This document shows, one piece after another, positions 1-9,671 of a stretch of DNA of 64,000 nucleotides. The stretch spans positions 32,501 through 96,500 of the forward strand of contig CAXIUP010000166.1 of the NCBI GenBank assembly GCA_964035015.1, given 5' to 3'. The notes below the pieces were generated by a model. It did not search any database and was not told the DNA's origin. It was given only the letters and a program-made list of their open reading frames with translations. Position 1 is the stretch's first letter. Each line of letters opens with the position of its first letter. The stretch is from Corallium rubrum. Taxonomy: Eukaryota; Cnidaria; Anthozoa; Scleralcyonacea; Coralliidae. Position numbers and translations under genes: made by a program.

Positions 1-37
1 TGTGTGTGTGTGTGTGTGTGTGTGCCTGTCTGTCTGT

Positions 38-103
<66 letters not shown>

Positions 104-162
104 ACCTACCTACCTACCTACCTACCTACCTACCTACCTACCTACCTACCTACCTATCTATC

Positions 163-195
<33 letters not shown>

Positions 196-217
196 ATGTA
201 TATCTCTAGATAGATAG
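1..217. repeat. Compound microsatellite (TG)n(CTGC)n(CTAC)n(TA)n
   Basis: The window opens in a run of TG dinucleotides that passes into CTGC/CTGT tetramers, then CTAC tetramers, then TA/TATG repeats and a few TAGA units. The unit changes stepwise, as expected when point mutations seed new units in a growing array. Open frames across it in all three forward phases (Cys/Val, Leu-Pro-Ala, Leu-Pro-Thr-Tyr repeats) are artefacts of the repeat. The left end is cut by the window edge. Confidence 0.97.
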
Positions 218-229
218 ATAGGTTAAAAT

Positions 230-960
230 GTTATTAATATCGTTATCATGTAACTTATGAGAGGTGGCCAAAAATGAGAAATGTCTGCAACAATCCATGT
301 ATCCGATGCAGTATTTGCAAGTGAAATAGGCATTGATCTGTCAAATATATGCCAGTTTTTTAATCTCTCCATTCACCTCCCAAGATGAATTCTCAAGTTC
401 GCTATCTTCTTGTTGTGTTTACTTTCTTCTGCAGTAAACTGACATTTTCCTTTGAGGAAATTAGGCATAACAAGGGATGCTCCAACTTCAGCCAAATCAT
501 CTTGAATCAGAAAACCCTTATCAGCCATTACAACATCACCTTTTTGCCGCATTTCGAGGTAGTCAGATTTTTTTACTATCGGCCTATCTGGATCACTGAT
601 TGAACCGGAATAAAGTTCACTGACAAATGACACAACTCCATTAGGGGTAATTCCTACAAGTGCCTTCATTGTTGAATGTGACTTGTAGCTTGAGTGACAG
701 GCTTCTTTGTTGTCAAGGCTTGAAGGCGAGTCCATCCGAATTTCTGTGCAATCGATGATTGACACAAGTTCCGGGCACATGCAGTTTCTGAAACTGTTTT
801 GGCATTAATGACTTAATCTATTGTTTGGTGGGCCAGTGAGTACATAGTTGTTCTAGGTCAGCTCTCATGAACCTTATCCAACTGCTTAAAATGACTGAGA
901 CGGTGGACATGCACAGAAACTCTAAACCGATGACCTAGATCTCGTTCTAGTAAGCCAATT
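230..960 (-). pseudogene. DDE transposase relic (DDE_Tnp_4 / Harbinger-like)
   Basis: The longest intact frame is 780 to 373. It reads like the catalytic core of the DDE_Tnp_4 superfamily (HARBI1-like cut-and-paste transposases): an early Asp in IIDCTEI, then GDVVMADKGFLIQDDL around the second Asp. The third catalytic position should be the Glu of an RIHVER-type motif, but here it reads RIHLGR and is followed at once by a stop. The same frame resumes (MERLKNWHIFDR, then MPISLANTASD) down to about 230. Upstream, frame-shifted coding similarity (DLGHRFRVS, SSWIRFMRADLEQL) extends to about 960. Glu loss, a stop and frameshifts make this a dead copy. No terminal repeats were found. Superfamily assignment rests on remembered motifs. 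Confidence 0.72.
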
Positions 961-1094
961 AGCATATGTATTAGCGCCGCAATGGCTGCTTAAAATTACG
1001 TCCGACTTTATCCAGTTTTTGTGGCTTTCAAAACGCTTCCAGGGCTTCGCTTTTGTATCAGTTGTGGTTATAAGGTTTATCCGTTAAGCTGATT

Positions 1095-1912
1095 ATGTCT
1101 TATTCGAGAAACTTTTTACTATCTCTGAGAAATTGGTGGAAACCGTCCTGCCTAACCTTTTATTCAAGTCACGCCTCGTCGAACATGATGCTTTCAAGAC
1201 ATGTATCGCCGAATAAACCGCTTACAAGACAAGTTTGGGAAAGACTACAAGCTTTTAATATTCTTCCTTTTTATAGAGGCAAACGTGGTGGAAGAAACTC
1301 CCGACCCCTTCCAACGATACGACCAATTAAGCCATGGATTACGCCACGTCTTGCTTCACGTCAAACAAACTTTCACGAGCAAAAAATTAAATATTCAACT
1401 TATGGCCTCAACTTCTAAAGAAAGTTTTCGTGGTTTCCCCGAACGAACTTGCTGCTACTCTTCAAAATATAAATCCGGATGTTGCGATAATCACAGAAAC
1501 TTGGCTGTCTTCTAATATCTTTGATAACCTAATTAGCATACCTCAATACTACATCCACAGGAAAGATAGATCTCTCGATAAACGTGGTGGTGGTGTTTGT
1601 GTCTACATCAAAGACAATTTAAAGCATTCCCCGTTAGCCGAGTTGAACAATCCTGATGTTGAACGTTTTTGGTCTCTACTAAAACCTGATCGTCTCCCAC
1701 GTGGTATTAACTCCATTAACCTTGCTGCAGTTTACCACCCTCCCAACGCAGACGACAACATTCGTCGTCAACATTTATATGACTCGTTGGATCTGGCCCT
1801 TATGAAACACCCTAACGCTGCAATCATTCTTGCTGGCGACTTTAATCAGTTCAACCATTCCAGAATCTGCTCCTCCTTCAAACTGAAAAACTTAGTATGT
1901 CAGCCAATATCC
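1095..1912 (+). pseudogene. CR1/L2-like LINE fragment, endonuclease half
   Basis: From 1430 an open frame shows an apurinic/apyrimidinic (APE-type) endonuclease domain of a non-LTR retrotransposon: NINPDVAIITETWLSS, then RGGGVCVYIKD, then AAVYHPPNA and AIILAGDFNQ. Family knowledge: these are the metal-binding and catalytic surroundings (ETW, Y-P-P, GDFN). An upstream frame (1095-1418) resembles the linker that precedes this domain in such LINEs, but a frame change separates the two. The domain is cut at 1912 by the foldback element 1913-3331 and resumes at 3332. No reverse transcriptase part is left. Confidence 0.82.
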
Positions 1913-3331
1913 CAATCTCGTTCCCAGACCCTTCTCACGCGGGCCGCGCCCGTCGACCGAAAGCTCTGGGATAATCCGTCGTCTCTTGCCAAAATTTAGC
2001 TTCCGTCGCAAGTGATCATGCGTGAGATTACGAAGCTCTTCTTCAATGAAATATTTACATTTACTGCGGTTTTCAAGACTATTCGATGTTGTCGGTATCT
2101 TAGATTTATTTGTTTTGGCCTCGAAAAACGCTGATTTATTTAATGCTCCACTGAAGTATGCACTGCGAGAAACAAATAGAGATGGATTACGCACAAAGAA
2201 AAGCAGTTCGAAGCCCTGAAGACGATTGTTGTCGAACGAAAAGACACCCTGTGTGTACTTCCCACTGGTTATGGGAAATGGCTTATTTACCAGCGAATAA
2301 ACTTTTCAAGAACTAAACAGCCTTTTAAACAGCAAGTAATCGACGGCTTTTGAATGATTCCAAGAGAGAAAGCGGTGAGTAGCAAACTTGTCGTAGCTGA
2401 AGTGGCACGGCGGGTAAATATACGGCATATAATTATCTTGTCATTTGTGGAACAAGATGACTAGTAATTTCAGAACTACGCATCGTTGAAATATATTGTG
2501 TACGTATGTTGTTATGTGTTGAATGAACTTTCATTTGATGTATCGTTCAAAATTCTGCGTTTTATGAAACTTGTGATACTGTCCAAAATATGCGAACCAT
2601 TGTTCCAAATAATATTTCATTACAAATATACAGGAAATCGACGCGATGAACCAAAACAACAGACGTTTTTCCATTTTTAAAATATTTTCCGTTTAACGAG
2701 AAGCTTCCAATTTCTACCCCGAATAGAATTTTTCAATAGCTTCTGTATGATATATATCTCAATGTTGTGCGTTAAATATTTCAAAAGAAACCTAAATTTC
2801 TGTAACACTTATGAGAAGTCAATTTCCTGTTTATTTGTAATATTATTTCAAACAGTGGTTCGCACATTTTGGACATTTTAACAAGTTTAATAAAACGCAG
2901 AATTTTGAACGATACATCAAATGAAAGCTCATTCAACACGTAACAACACACGTACACCATATACTTCAACGATATGTTGTTCTGAAATTACTAGCCATCT
3001 TGTTCCACAACTGACAAGATACCGCACCTCGGGCAACACGCCACTTCAGTACTCACCGCTTTCCCTTTCGAAACCAGCATAAGCCACCGAATACTTGCTG
3101 TTCAACTGCCGTTTGGTTCCAGAGGTTTGGTTCCTGACAAGTTTCAGTCGCCAGCTAAAATTTGAAAGCCTTCAAGGCTTTCGAAAGACAAAACTAGCCA
3201 CTGTCAACATGAGAAAATCAGAGAAAGTCTCCCGAGCAAAGAACCAATGAAGTGTCGATTTGAAACGGATTATCCCAGAGCTTTCGGTCGACGGGCGCGG
3301 CCCGCGTGAGAAGGGTCTGGGAACGAGATTG
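1913..3331. mobile_element. Foldback DNA element with 9-bp target duplication and helicase fragment
   Basis: The ends are inverted copies of about 60 bases beginning CAATCTCGTTCCCAGACCC at 1913, with the reverse complement ending at 3331. The element is bracketed by a perfect direct repeat CCAATATCC (1904-1912 and 3332-3340). Interior stretches 2360-2650 and 2810-3075 are also inverted copies, roughly 80% alike by eye, so most of the element folds back. Between them on the left lies a fragment reading like the N-terminus of a RecQ-type helicase (about 2187-2330, with LCVLPTGYGK, motif I). This suggests a non-autonomous derivative of a larger helicase-carrying element. It interrupts the CR1-like endonuclease. 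Confidence 0.88.
2187..2341 (+). pseudogene. RecQ-like helicase motif I fragment
   Basis: In one forward frame the sequence reads KEKQFEALKTIVVERKD followed by LCVLPTGYGK. This matches the start of RecQ-family SF2 helicases, where Walker A has the form LPTGxGKS. The Ser after the Lys is replaced by Trp, and the frame ends at a stop after about 50 codons. It lies in the left half of the foldback element and is similar in layout, not identical, to the helicase exon at 52031. It is a captured or leftover fragment without function. Confidence 0.6.
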
Positions 3332-3570
3332 CCAATATCCTCGACAAGATATTCACTAGTTCTCAATGTTTTATAACAAAGCCGAGATTTATACCTCAAT
3401 TGGAAGTTCTGACCATTTTTCTGTCGTCGTAAAACCATGCCAACCTCCACGTCATCCACCTGCCAAAACGGTTCGTAAACTAAGATATCCTCCTAGTTGC
3501 AGGCACTCCTTCGATAAAGACCTCAATAAAGTCAACCGGACACCTATCTACCATCTTGCTACGTGCCATT
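3332..3570 (+). pseudogene. CR1-like LINE endonuclease, downstream part
   Basis: Immediately right of the foldback element, frames carry the end of the same APE endonuclease: NILDKIFT, then after a frame change FYNKAEIYTS and GSSDHFSVVVKP (the conserved SDH catalytic triplet of the family). Text after the SDH motif runs on with basic linker residues until 3570, where the Penelope-like element begins abruptly. Joining 1912 to 3341 restores continuity of the LINE, so the split is caused by insertion. Confidence 0.78.
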
Positions 3571-5640
3571 CAATTTCCCCCTCTCTCTTCTATCCAAACC
3601 TTTAAATCAAGGATGGGAAGTTTGTGGTCATCATGGCGTGACGGGCAATCTATCTCCATCTCAATAGACGAGTGAATACTGTTCGCAACAGACTTGAACA
3701 CACGCATTACTCTCTCATCTGCCTCTATCAATCGGTCTGCATCAGCAGAAACCTCGTCTTCAACCAAGTTATTACCATCAAACCTCAAGCCCAGTCTGGG
3801 AACACTCATAATAGAATTCACATCATCCACATAACGTTTGTACATCCATAACCTCAATCCAATCTCTTTCATCTTGTGTTCAAACTCTTTATCCCACCAG
3901 ACCATGAATAGTTGTGCGAGAACCCCAGTTAGTTGAAGACCGATAGGACCACCCCTGGACTGCAGTTTTATCTTATTGTCAAAAGTATACATGTGATTCT
4001 CCATAATAAACAGGAGGGTTACTTTCATAGCTTCAGTAAACATTCTGCGGGTTGTTTGCTCGCTGGGTTCTTCATTGGGTGGGAGCCATGGTCCAAATCT
4101 TTTGTTTTTGTTGTTATCTGTTGCACATCCTGTAATAGTTGGTGGCCTCCCTCTATTCGTCTTACGCGTCGGGCAAAAACGTAGTAGGTCAAGGTCAACC
4201 AATTCAGTCTCGGTTTTGTTCAATGCCAAGTATAGTCCTAGTTCTTCGATATCTATACCAATTACTTTCACACCGCTAAAGTAGAAAATTTCACATGCTG
4301 TAAAAGGTACATTCAAACTCGGGTACAACGCCTTTACATCCGCCGATCCTACAACGATATCTTCTATAATGTGATCATCATTCAATCGTTTAAAGTCTGC
4401 TAACATTTCTTCAGTGTTCATACAGACGCTCCCAGCTTCTTTCCAAACTTCGTTCAAAATAAAACTTATCAGATATGACAACTTTCTGTTACAGGCCGAA
4501 ACAGCTCCACATATTGGTCGAACTGGGGGACCGTTCACAGGGTTGACATTGTGTTTGTGGTCCTTCCTGAGTGCATATAGGGGAGGGAGTGCACAATCTT
4601 GGGCAAGCATATTGCTCTTTATTCTTGCTTGTCCTCCCATCTCTTCTCCCATTCTCAGTATCCTCACCCAAAACGTTGAATGTGCATTCACCTCTTTTTG
4701 AACTTTTTCGTGGAACTCCTGTGTGGTGGGATGATCATTCTCTGTGTACATCTGGCACGCCTCACGATAGTTACGTATTTCATCGACTGAAAATCTTCCA
4801 GATTTATCTGTCTGGTACACTACAATCCCATCTTGGTCTATCCGTTTTTTCAGTGATTTCAAGCCTCTCTTCTCTACGTTTGTTAAATTACCATTTAACG
4901 TAGCTCTGTATTCTGTACTCTGTACGTATTCTTTAGTCGTTTTCGACAATCTTTCTCTCAGGTGTTGTAAGGTTACCTCTTTTTCGTCATCTAATGGTGC
5001 TGGGAAGACTACCCTTTTATTAAAAGGTAGATCGGTAGGTTTGAGTAGACGTAGATCTAACGTTTTAATCTCTTCATCAAACACTTTCACTTCTTGCTGA
5101 TCTTTCATTCTCTGCATCGTCATAGTTTCCTGAGTCGTCCATTCATCTTGCTGGCTCGCTGGCTCATTAATTCTCTGGGTTGTCCAACGTAATTTAGCCA
5201 AACCTTTCTCAATCTGCGCCTCACACTTCACTAAATCTACTCGATCAAATACTGCAAACTTAGGTGGTAAGCTCAGTATTTCTTCCTCATTGTTAGTTAT
5301 TCTGATATTACCATAACAACGTGGACTTGACGAAAAACTTTGTGGTATCTCTTGGTCTGCCACAGTTATACCAGCTACTTCCGTCACAACCTCTTCCTCT
5401 CGTTTACCAAATTTAGACCATAAGAAATCAACTTTTCTTTTTCTCTTCTCCCATAACAAAGTTTTATACTCACTCTTTTCTTTCTCCCATACACTGTTAA
5501 ACTCGCGAATCACATTCTCTTCTTCCAAAATCGGTCTACTCTCTCTCCATACCTTGGTATTATTATACCTTTCTGTCCTCACGACATTCCATGCATCGCT
5601 CTGTTTCCATTTCATCACAGTATTAATAAGCTACACAAAG
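3571..5640 (-). pseudogene. Penelope-like element copy A (reverse transcriptase), 3' truncated
   Basis: A 682-codon frame (5618 to 3570) encodes a Penelope-like reverse transcriptase. Visible marks in order: a long charged N-terminal region, PVRPICGAVSACNRKLSYLI (finger region), SADVKALYPSL (motif A with catalytic Asp), RGGPIGLQLTGVLAQL (motif B), RYVDDV (motif C, the two catalytic Asp) and a C-terminal HKLPILDLKVWI (thumb). The open frame is long, so decay is recent. It stops at 3571 where unrelated LINE sequence begins, so the C-terminal GIY-YIG endonuclease seen in copy B is missing. It lies head to head with copy B in a palindrome centred near 5697. Penelope-like elements copy themselves by target-primed reverse transcription. 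Confidence 0.85.
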
Positions 5641-5780
5641 ATTCCACAGACGTTGTTGATAGCTTCTTTCTCAATAAGTCCCCAAATAAATCTGCTTATC
5701 ATATAGCAGATTTATTTGGGGACCTATTGAGAAAGAAGCTACCAACAACGTCTGTGGAATCTTTGTGTAGCTTATTAATA
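5641..5780. repeat. Palindrome centre between the two Penelope-like copies
   Basis: The sequence up to about 5693 is repeated in reverse complement from about 5702 onwards, starting ATAGCAGATTTATTTGGGG on the right. Only about ten bases separate the arms. The arms continue outward through both reverse transcriptase copies, so the palindrome spans roughly 3580-7150, allowing for one 0.67 kb deletion in the right arm. Confidence 0.92.
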
Positions 5781-5784
5781 CTGT

Positions 5785-8104
5785 GATGAAATGGAAACAG
5801 AGGGATGCATGGAATGTCGTGAGGACAGAAAGGTATAATAATACCAAGGTATGGAGAGAGAGTAGACCGATTTTGGAAGAAGATAATGTGATTCGCGAGT
5901 TTAACAGTGTATGGGAGAAAGAAAAGAGTGAGTATAAAACTTTGTTATGAGAGAAGAGAAAAAGAAAAGTTGATTTCTTATGGTCTAAATTTGGTAAACG
6001 AGAGGAAGAGGTTGTGACGGAGGTAGCTGGTGTAACTGTGGCAGACCAAGAGATACCACAAAGTTTTTCGTCAAGTCCACGTTGTTATGGTAATATCAGA
6101 ATAACTAACAATGAGGAAGAAATACTGAGCTTACCACCTAAGTTTGCAGTATTTGATCGAGTAGATTTAGTGAAGTGTGAGGCGCAGATTGAGAAAGGTT
6201 TGGCTAAATTACGTTGGACAACCCAGAGAATTAATGAGCCAGCGAGCCAGCAAGATGAATGGACGACTCAGGAAACTATGACGATGCAGAGAATGAAAGA
6301 TCAACAAGAAGTGAAAGTGTTTGATGAAGAGATTAAAACGTTAGATCTACGTCTACTCAAACCTACAGATCTACCTTTTAATAAAAGGGTATAGTCTTCC
6401 CAGCACCATTAGATTACGAAAAAGAGGTAACCTTACAACACCTGAGAGACAGATTGTCGAAAACGACTAAAGAATACGTACAGAGTACAGATTACAGAGC
6501 TACGTTAAATGGTAATTTAACAAACGTAGAGAAGAGAGGCTTGACCTTGACCTACTACGTTTTTGCCCGACGCGTAAGACGAATAGAGGGAGGCCACCAA
6601 CTGTTACAGGATGTGCAATAGATAACAACAAAAACAAAAGATTTGGACCATGGTTCCCACCCAATGAAGAACCCGACGAGCAAACAAGCCGCAGAATGTT
6701 TACTGAAGCTATGAAAGTAACCCTCCTGTTTATTATGGAGAATCACATGTATACTTTTGACAATAAGATAAAACTGCAGTCCAGGGGTGGTCCTATCGGT
6801 CTTCAACTAACTGGGGTTCTCGCACAACTATGTATGGTCTGGTGGGATAAAGAGTTTGAACACAAGATGAAAGAGATTGGGTTGAGGTTATGGATGTACA
6901 AACGTTATGTGGATGATGTGAATTCTATTATGAGTGTTCCCAGACTGGGCTTGAGGTTTGATGGTAATAACTTGGTTGAAGACGATGGTGCAGACCGATT
7001 GATAGAGGCAGATGAGAGAGTAATGCGTTTGTTCAAGTCTGTTGCGAACAGTATTCACTCGTCTATTGAGATGGAGATAGATTGCCCGTCACGCCATGAT
7101 GACCACAAACTTCCCATCCTTGATTTAAAGGTTTGGATAGAAGAGAGAGGGGGAAACGGACGGCAAATGACTGAAAGGGTTATATTACATGAATTTTACT
7201 CCAAGGAGGTAGCATCCAAGTCTGTCATCAATGCAAGATCAGCTCTGTCATGGAACAACAAGAGAACAATACTTACACAGGAGGTGTTGAGAATCCTGCT
7301 GAATTGTAGCACAGAGTTACCGTGGGAGGTGGTTGTTGGTCACGTGAACGATATGATGATGCGCCTACAATATTCAGGCTATGATACGAAATTCAGAATG
7401 GAGGTAGGAAATTCTGCTTTAAAAGCATATGACAACATTCAGAGACTAGATGCTTGTGGTGAGAAACCTATGTGCAGACCTAGACAATGGCGACAAGTAG
7501 AGCGAGCTCAAGAGAAACGAAAGAAACGAGATACCTGGTATAAGAAAGGAGGATATGATAGTATTATCTTTGTGCCTGCAACACCAAGATCTCTCCTTAA
7601 GCAACGATATGAAAGAGAAGTTAGACATGTTGGACTCAGTATCAAGATCGTCGAACAATCAGGTGTAACACTTAAACGACAGTTACAAAAATCTAACCCT
7701 TTTCAAGAGAGACAATGTCAAAGACAGGAATGTTTGGTTTGCCGGAGTGATGGAAAAGGAGGGTGTAATGCCACAGGAGTTACCTACGAACTAGTTTGCC
7801 AGGAGTGCAAACATAAATATGTAGGAGAAACTTCAAGAAGTGCGTATAGTCGTGGAAAAGAACATTACATTCTATGAATCGCCGCGAAGAAAAATCTGTT
7901 ATGTGGAGACATGCCTATGAGAAGCATGGAGGTAATATGCCATCTTTTGTTATGAACGTTACTGGTATTTTCCGTGATGATGCGATGCTGAGACAAATCA
8001 CAGAAGCAGTACTTATTGGCAAGGTAAACCATGACGAGCTAATCAATACGAAGAATGAATGGAACTATGTGAAAATCCCCCGTGCTATTATAACAGAGGG
8101 TTGA
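5785..8104 (+). pseudogene. Penelope-like element copy B with GIY-YIG endonuclease, internally deleted
   Basis: This is the mirror copy of element A, but it reaches the true C-terminus. Frames carry the same N-terminal region (with a stop at 5948-5950 and a two-base insertion at about 6392 that makes a TAG). At 6541 it jumps from the NVEKRG segment to DLDLLRFCPT, losing about 0.67 kb that includes motif A. The junction lies in a short shared TTGA. Frame 6696-7877 has motif B, RYVDDV and the thumb, then GVTYELVCQECKHKYVGET, the GIY-YIG endonuclease signature. A frame slip at 7874-7877 precedes the last 76 codons. Without motif A it cannot encode an active enzyme. Confidence 0.87.
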
Positions 8105-8109
8105 TTACA

Positions 8110-8215
8110 TTAGAATTTACATGAAGTTTTTCAGTTTCTGGGGTTCTTGGAACCTAACATTTGATACTACATGAAGTTTTCAGCCTGACATTTGATACTA
8201 CATGAAGTTTTTGCC
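8110..8215. repeat. Short tandem repeat after the Penelope-like ORF
   Basis: The phrase ACATTTGATACTACATGAAG recurs twice at a spacing of about 38 bases, preceded by a third partial copy containing ACATGAAGTTTTT. It lies between the stop codon and the hammerhead-like motif, so it is probably part of the element's 3' untranslated region. Confidence 0.6.
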
Positions 8216-8238
8216 CTATTTTATTTAATTAACAATAT

Positions 8239-8288
8239 GGCGATTTGTTGAAGAGGTCCGAAGGACGAAACTAGTACTTTTAATCGCC
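8239..8288 (+). ncRNA. Hammerhead ribozyme-like motif downstream of Penelope-like copy B
   Basis: The sequence folds as a type I hammerhead. Stem I is GGCGATT (8239-8245) with AATCGCC (8282-8288). The core at 8248-8254 reads TTGAAGA where the consensus is CTGANGA. Stem II is GTCC-GAA-GGAC (8256-8266) after one unpaired G. Then come GAAAC (8267-8271) and a loopless 3-bp stem III ending in GTA (8274-8276), the usual cleavage triplet form. Penelope-like elements are known to carry such minimal hammerheads. The C3 to U change in the core should weaken or abolish cleavage. Confidence 0.62.
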
Positions 8289-8350
8289 TTACTTCTTTAA
8301 TTGTACATGTGTAGAAAGCTAAATAAATATTTCTTACAATACTTATGAGT

Positions 8351-8520
8351 TATGTATTAGTAATAGCATGGTTTCGAGTGCAATTTGGAAAAAAACATGC
8401 ACGAGTGGGTTTTTCAAAGACTATCAAAATTGCACGAGTCCGAAGGACGAGGTCTTTGAAAAACTCGCGAGAGCGTGCTTTTTCCAAATTGCAGGAGAAA
8501 TCATGCTATTACTTATTAAT
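8351..8520. mobile_element. Hairpin MITE, about 170 bp
   Basis: Left and right halves are inverted copies: TAGTAATAGCATGGTTTC on the left mirrors the right end near 8515, and GCAATTTGGAAAAA recurs inverted. The centre contains GAGTCCGAAGGACGAG, itself a small hairpin. Such high-copy foldback MITEs are typical of cnidarian genomes. No coding content. Confidence 0.75.
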
Positions 8521-8760
8521 AATATACATGAAAAAAATTATCATAAAGAGAATCTTTCTAATCAAAATGCTTTGTTCAAATAACATACATAAAAAAAATT
8601 AACAGGAAGAGCTTTTTTTCTAGTAAAAAATGATTTTTGTGCCAATTTAAAAAATAACAAAATTTGCACTATATTTCATTTTTCTGCACTGAATTACACT
8701 AAAATTGCACTCCTCTCAGCCAATCAGAATTGAGAAATTTTTTCATGTATATTATTAACG
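8513..8760. mobile_element. MITE with inverted ends, about 245 bp
   Basis: The ends TTAATAATATACATGAAAA (from about 8516) and its near-perfect reverse complement (8736-8759) enclose an AT-rich interior that contains GCCAATCAGAATTGAG. It abuts the preceding hairpin MITE, so the two may be nested or parts of one element. No transposase. Confidence 0.65.
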
Positions 8761-9479
8761 GTTTTAATATGGTAAGAAATGATATCTTACATCTTACATC
8801 TTTGGTAAGAACTTACATTTTACATCTTGCGCATTCATTTGTTTAATCTTCATAACATTTGTCATTTGGTCACGTCGTGTTAGGCCTGTCATCATTTGGC
8901 TTGTGGCATATTGTTGTAAGAACAAGTAAACTTTAAGTAAATAAACCTCACTAACTTGATTATCATTCAGTAGAACTAGTATAAATTAGCAAATTTATTA
9001 TGTAAATATATGCAAATTCACAAGAAAAATCTATAAAAAGACGTCGACATATCAGTTGTATATAGTTGATAAAAGTGCTTCAATAAAGCCATACCTATGC
9101 AGGGTATTACTTTTGAATCTATGGTTCGTGATTTTGTACAAGTATTGGTTTCTCCTTTTTAGTGCAAAGTTTCGCAGAAACTTTGCAGTATTGTGATGGT
9201 GGCGAAAATTCACACGATAGATCGATAGATAATGTAAACTTTTCCGGGGGGTGTGCCAAGTTTAGCGACATATAAGTTGTCGTGCTTGGATGAATAATAT
9301 CGTTGTCAATAGGTACTTTAAAGAGTTTCACTGATAACTAAGACAATTTAGTAAAGTATCTGTGGTTATCTCTTGAAAGACTTAAGTCAAATATTACATT
9401 TTAATCTTGAAATATGTTGAGTCTAAAATCAGAATATAATGTTTTCCTCTGGGTGTTTTCCCCCCGGTTTATGAAGAAA
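8761..9479. other. Non-coding, nothing recognised
   Basis: AT-rich sequence with a few local TACATCTTACATCTT repeats near 8790-8830. A 70-codon minus-strand frame (9331-9119) has no recognisable motif and no splice context. I see no gene here. Confidence 0.5.
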
Positions 9480-9671
9480 TCTTACTGCGCACGCGCGAAA
9501 CTAAATTTTACAGCAAAAGTGAATACCATATTATGGCGGAGACACAAGAAGGCGCGACCGACAAGCGATTAATAGAGAGGAGGCGATGAATTTTCTTGTC
9601 AAAATAAGGACTATGTGGTCTAATTAAATATGGTCTGAGCGAAAGGATTATATTGTCACATGTATTTCGAG
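9480..9671 (+). promoter_or_regulatory. Candidate promoter and first exon of a host gene
   Basis: A locally CpG-rich patch (GCGCACGCGCG near 9487) precedes ATGGCGGAGACACAAGAAGG at 9534, a start-like context, and a consensus donor CGAG|GTAAGC at about 9671. The short frame from that ATG stops after 18 codons, so the exon may be untranslated or the frame may be an upstream ORF. It is placed with the downstream exons at 12300 and 22539 only because they share strand and have compatible splice sites. This is inference. Confidence 0.3.

Noticed and set aside
2-217. Three overlapping Cys/Pro/Thr-rich frames
   Set aside because: They translate a microsatellite in all phases.
8370-8515. GAGTCCGAAGGACGAG taken as a hammerhead stem II
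   Set aside because: No CTGANGA or GAAAC core around it; it is the centre of a hairpin MITE.
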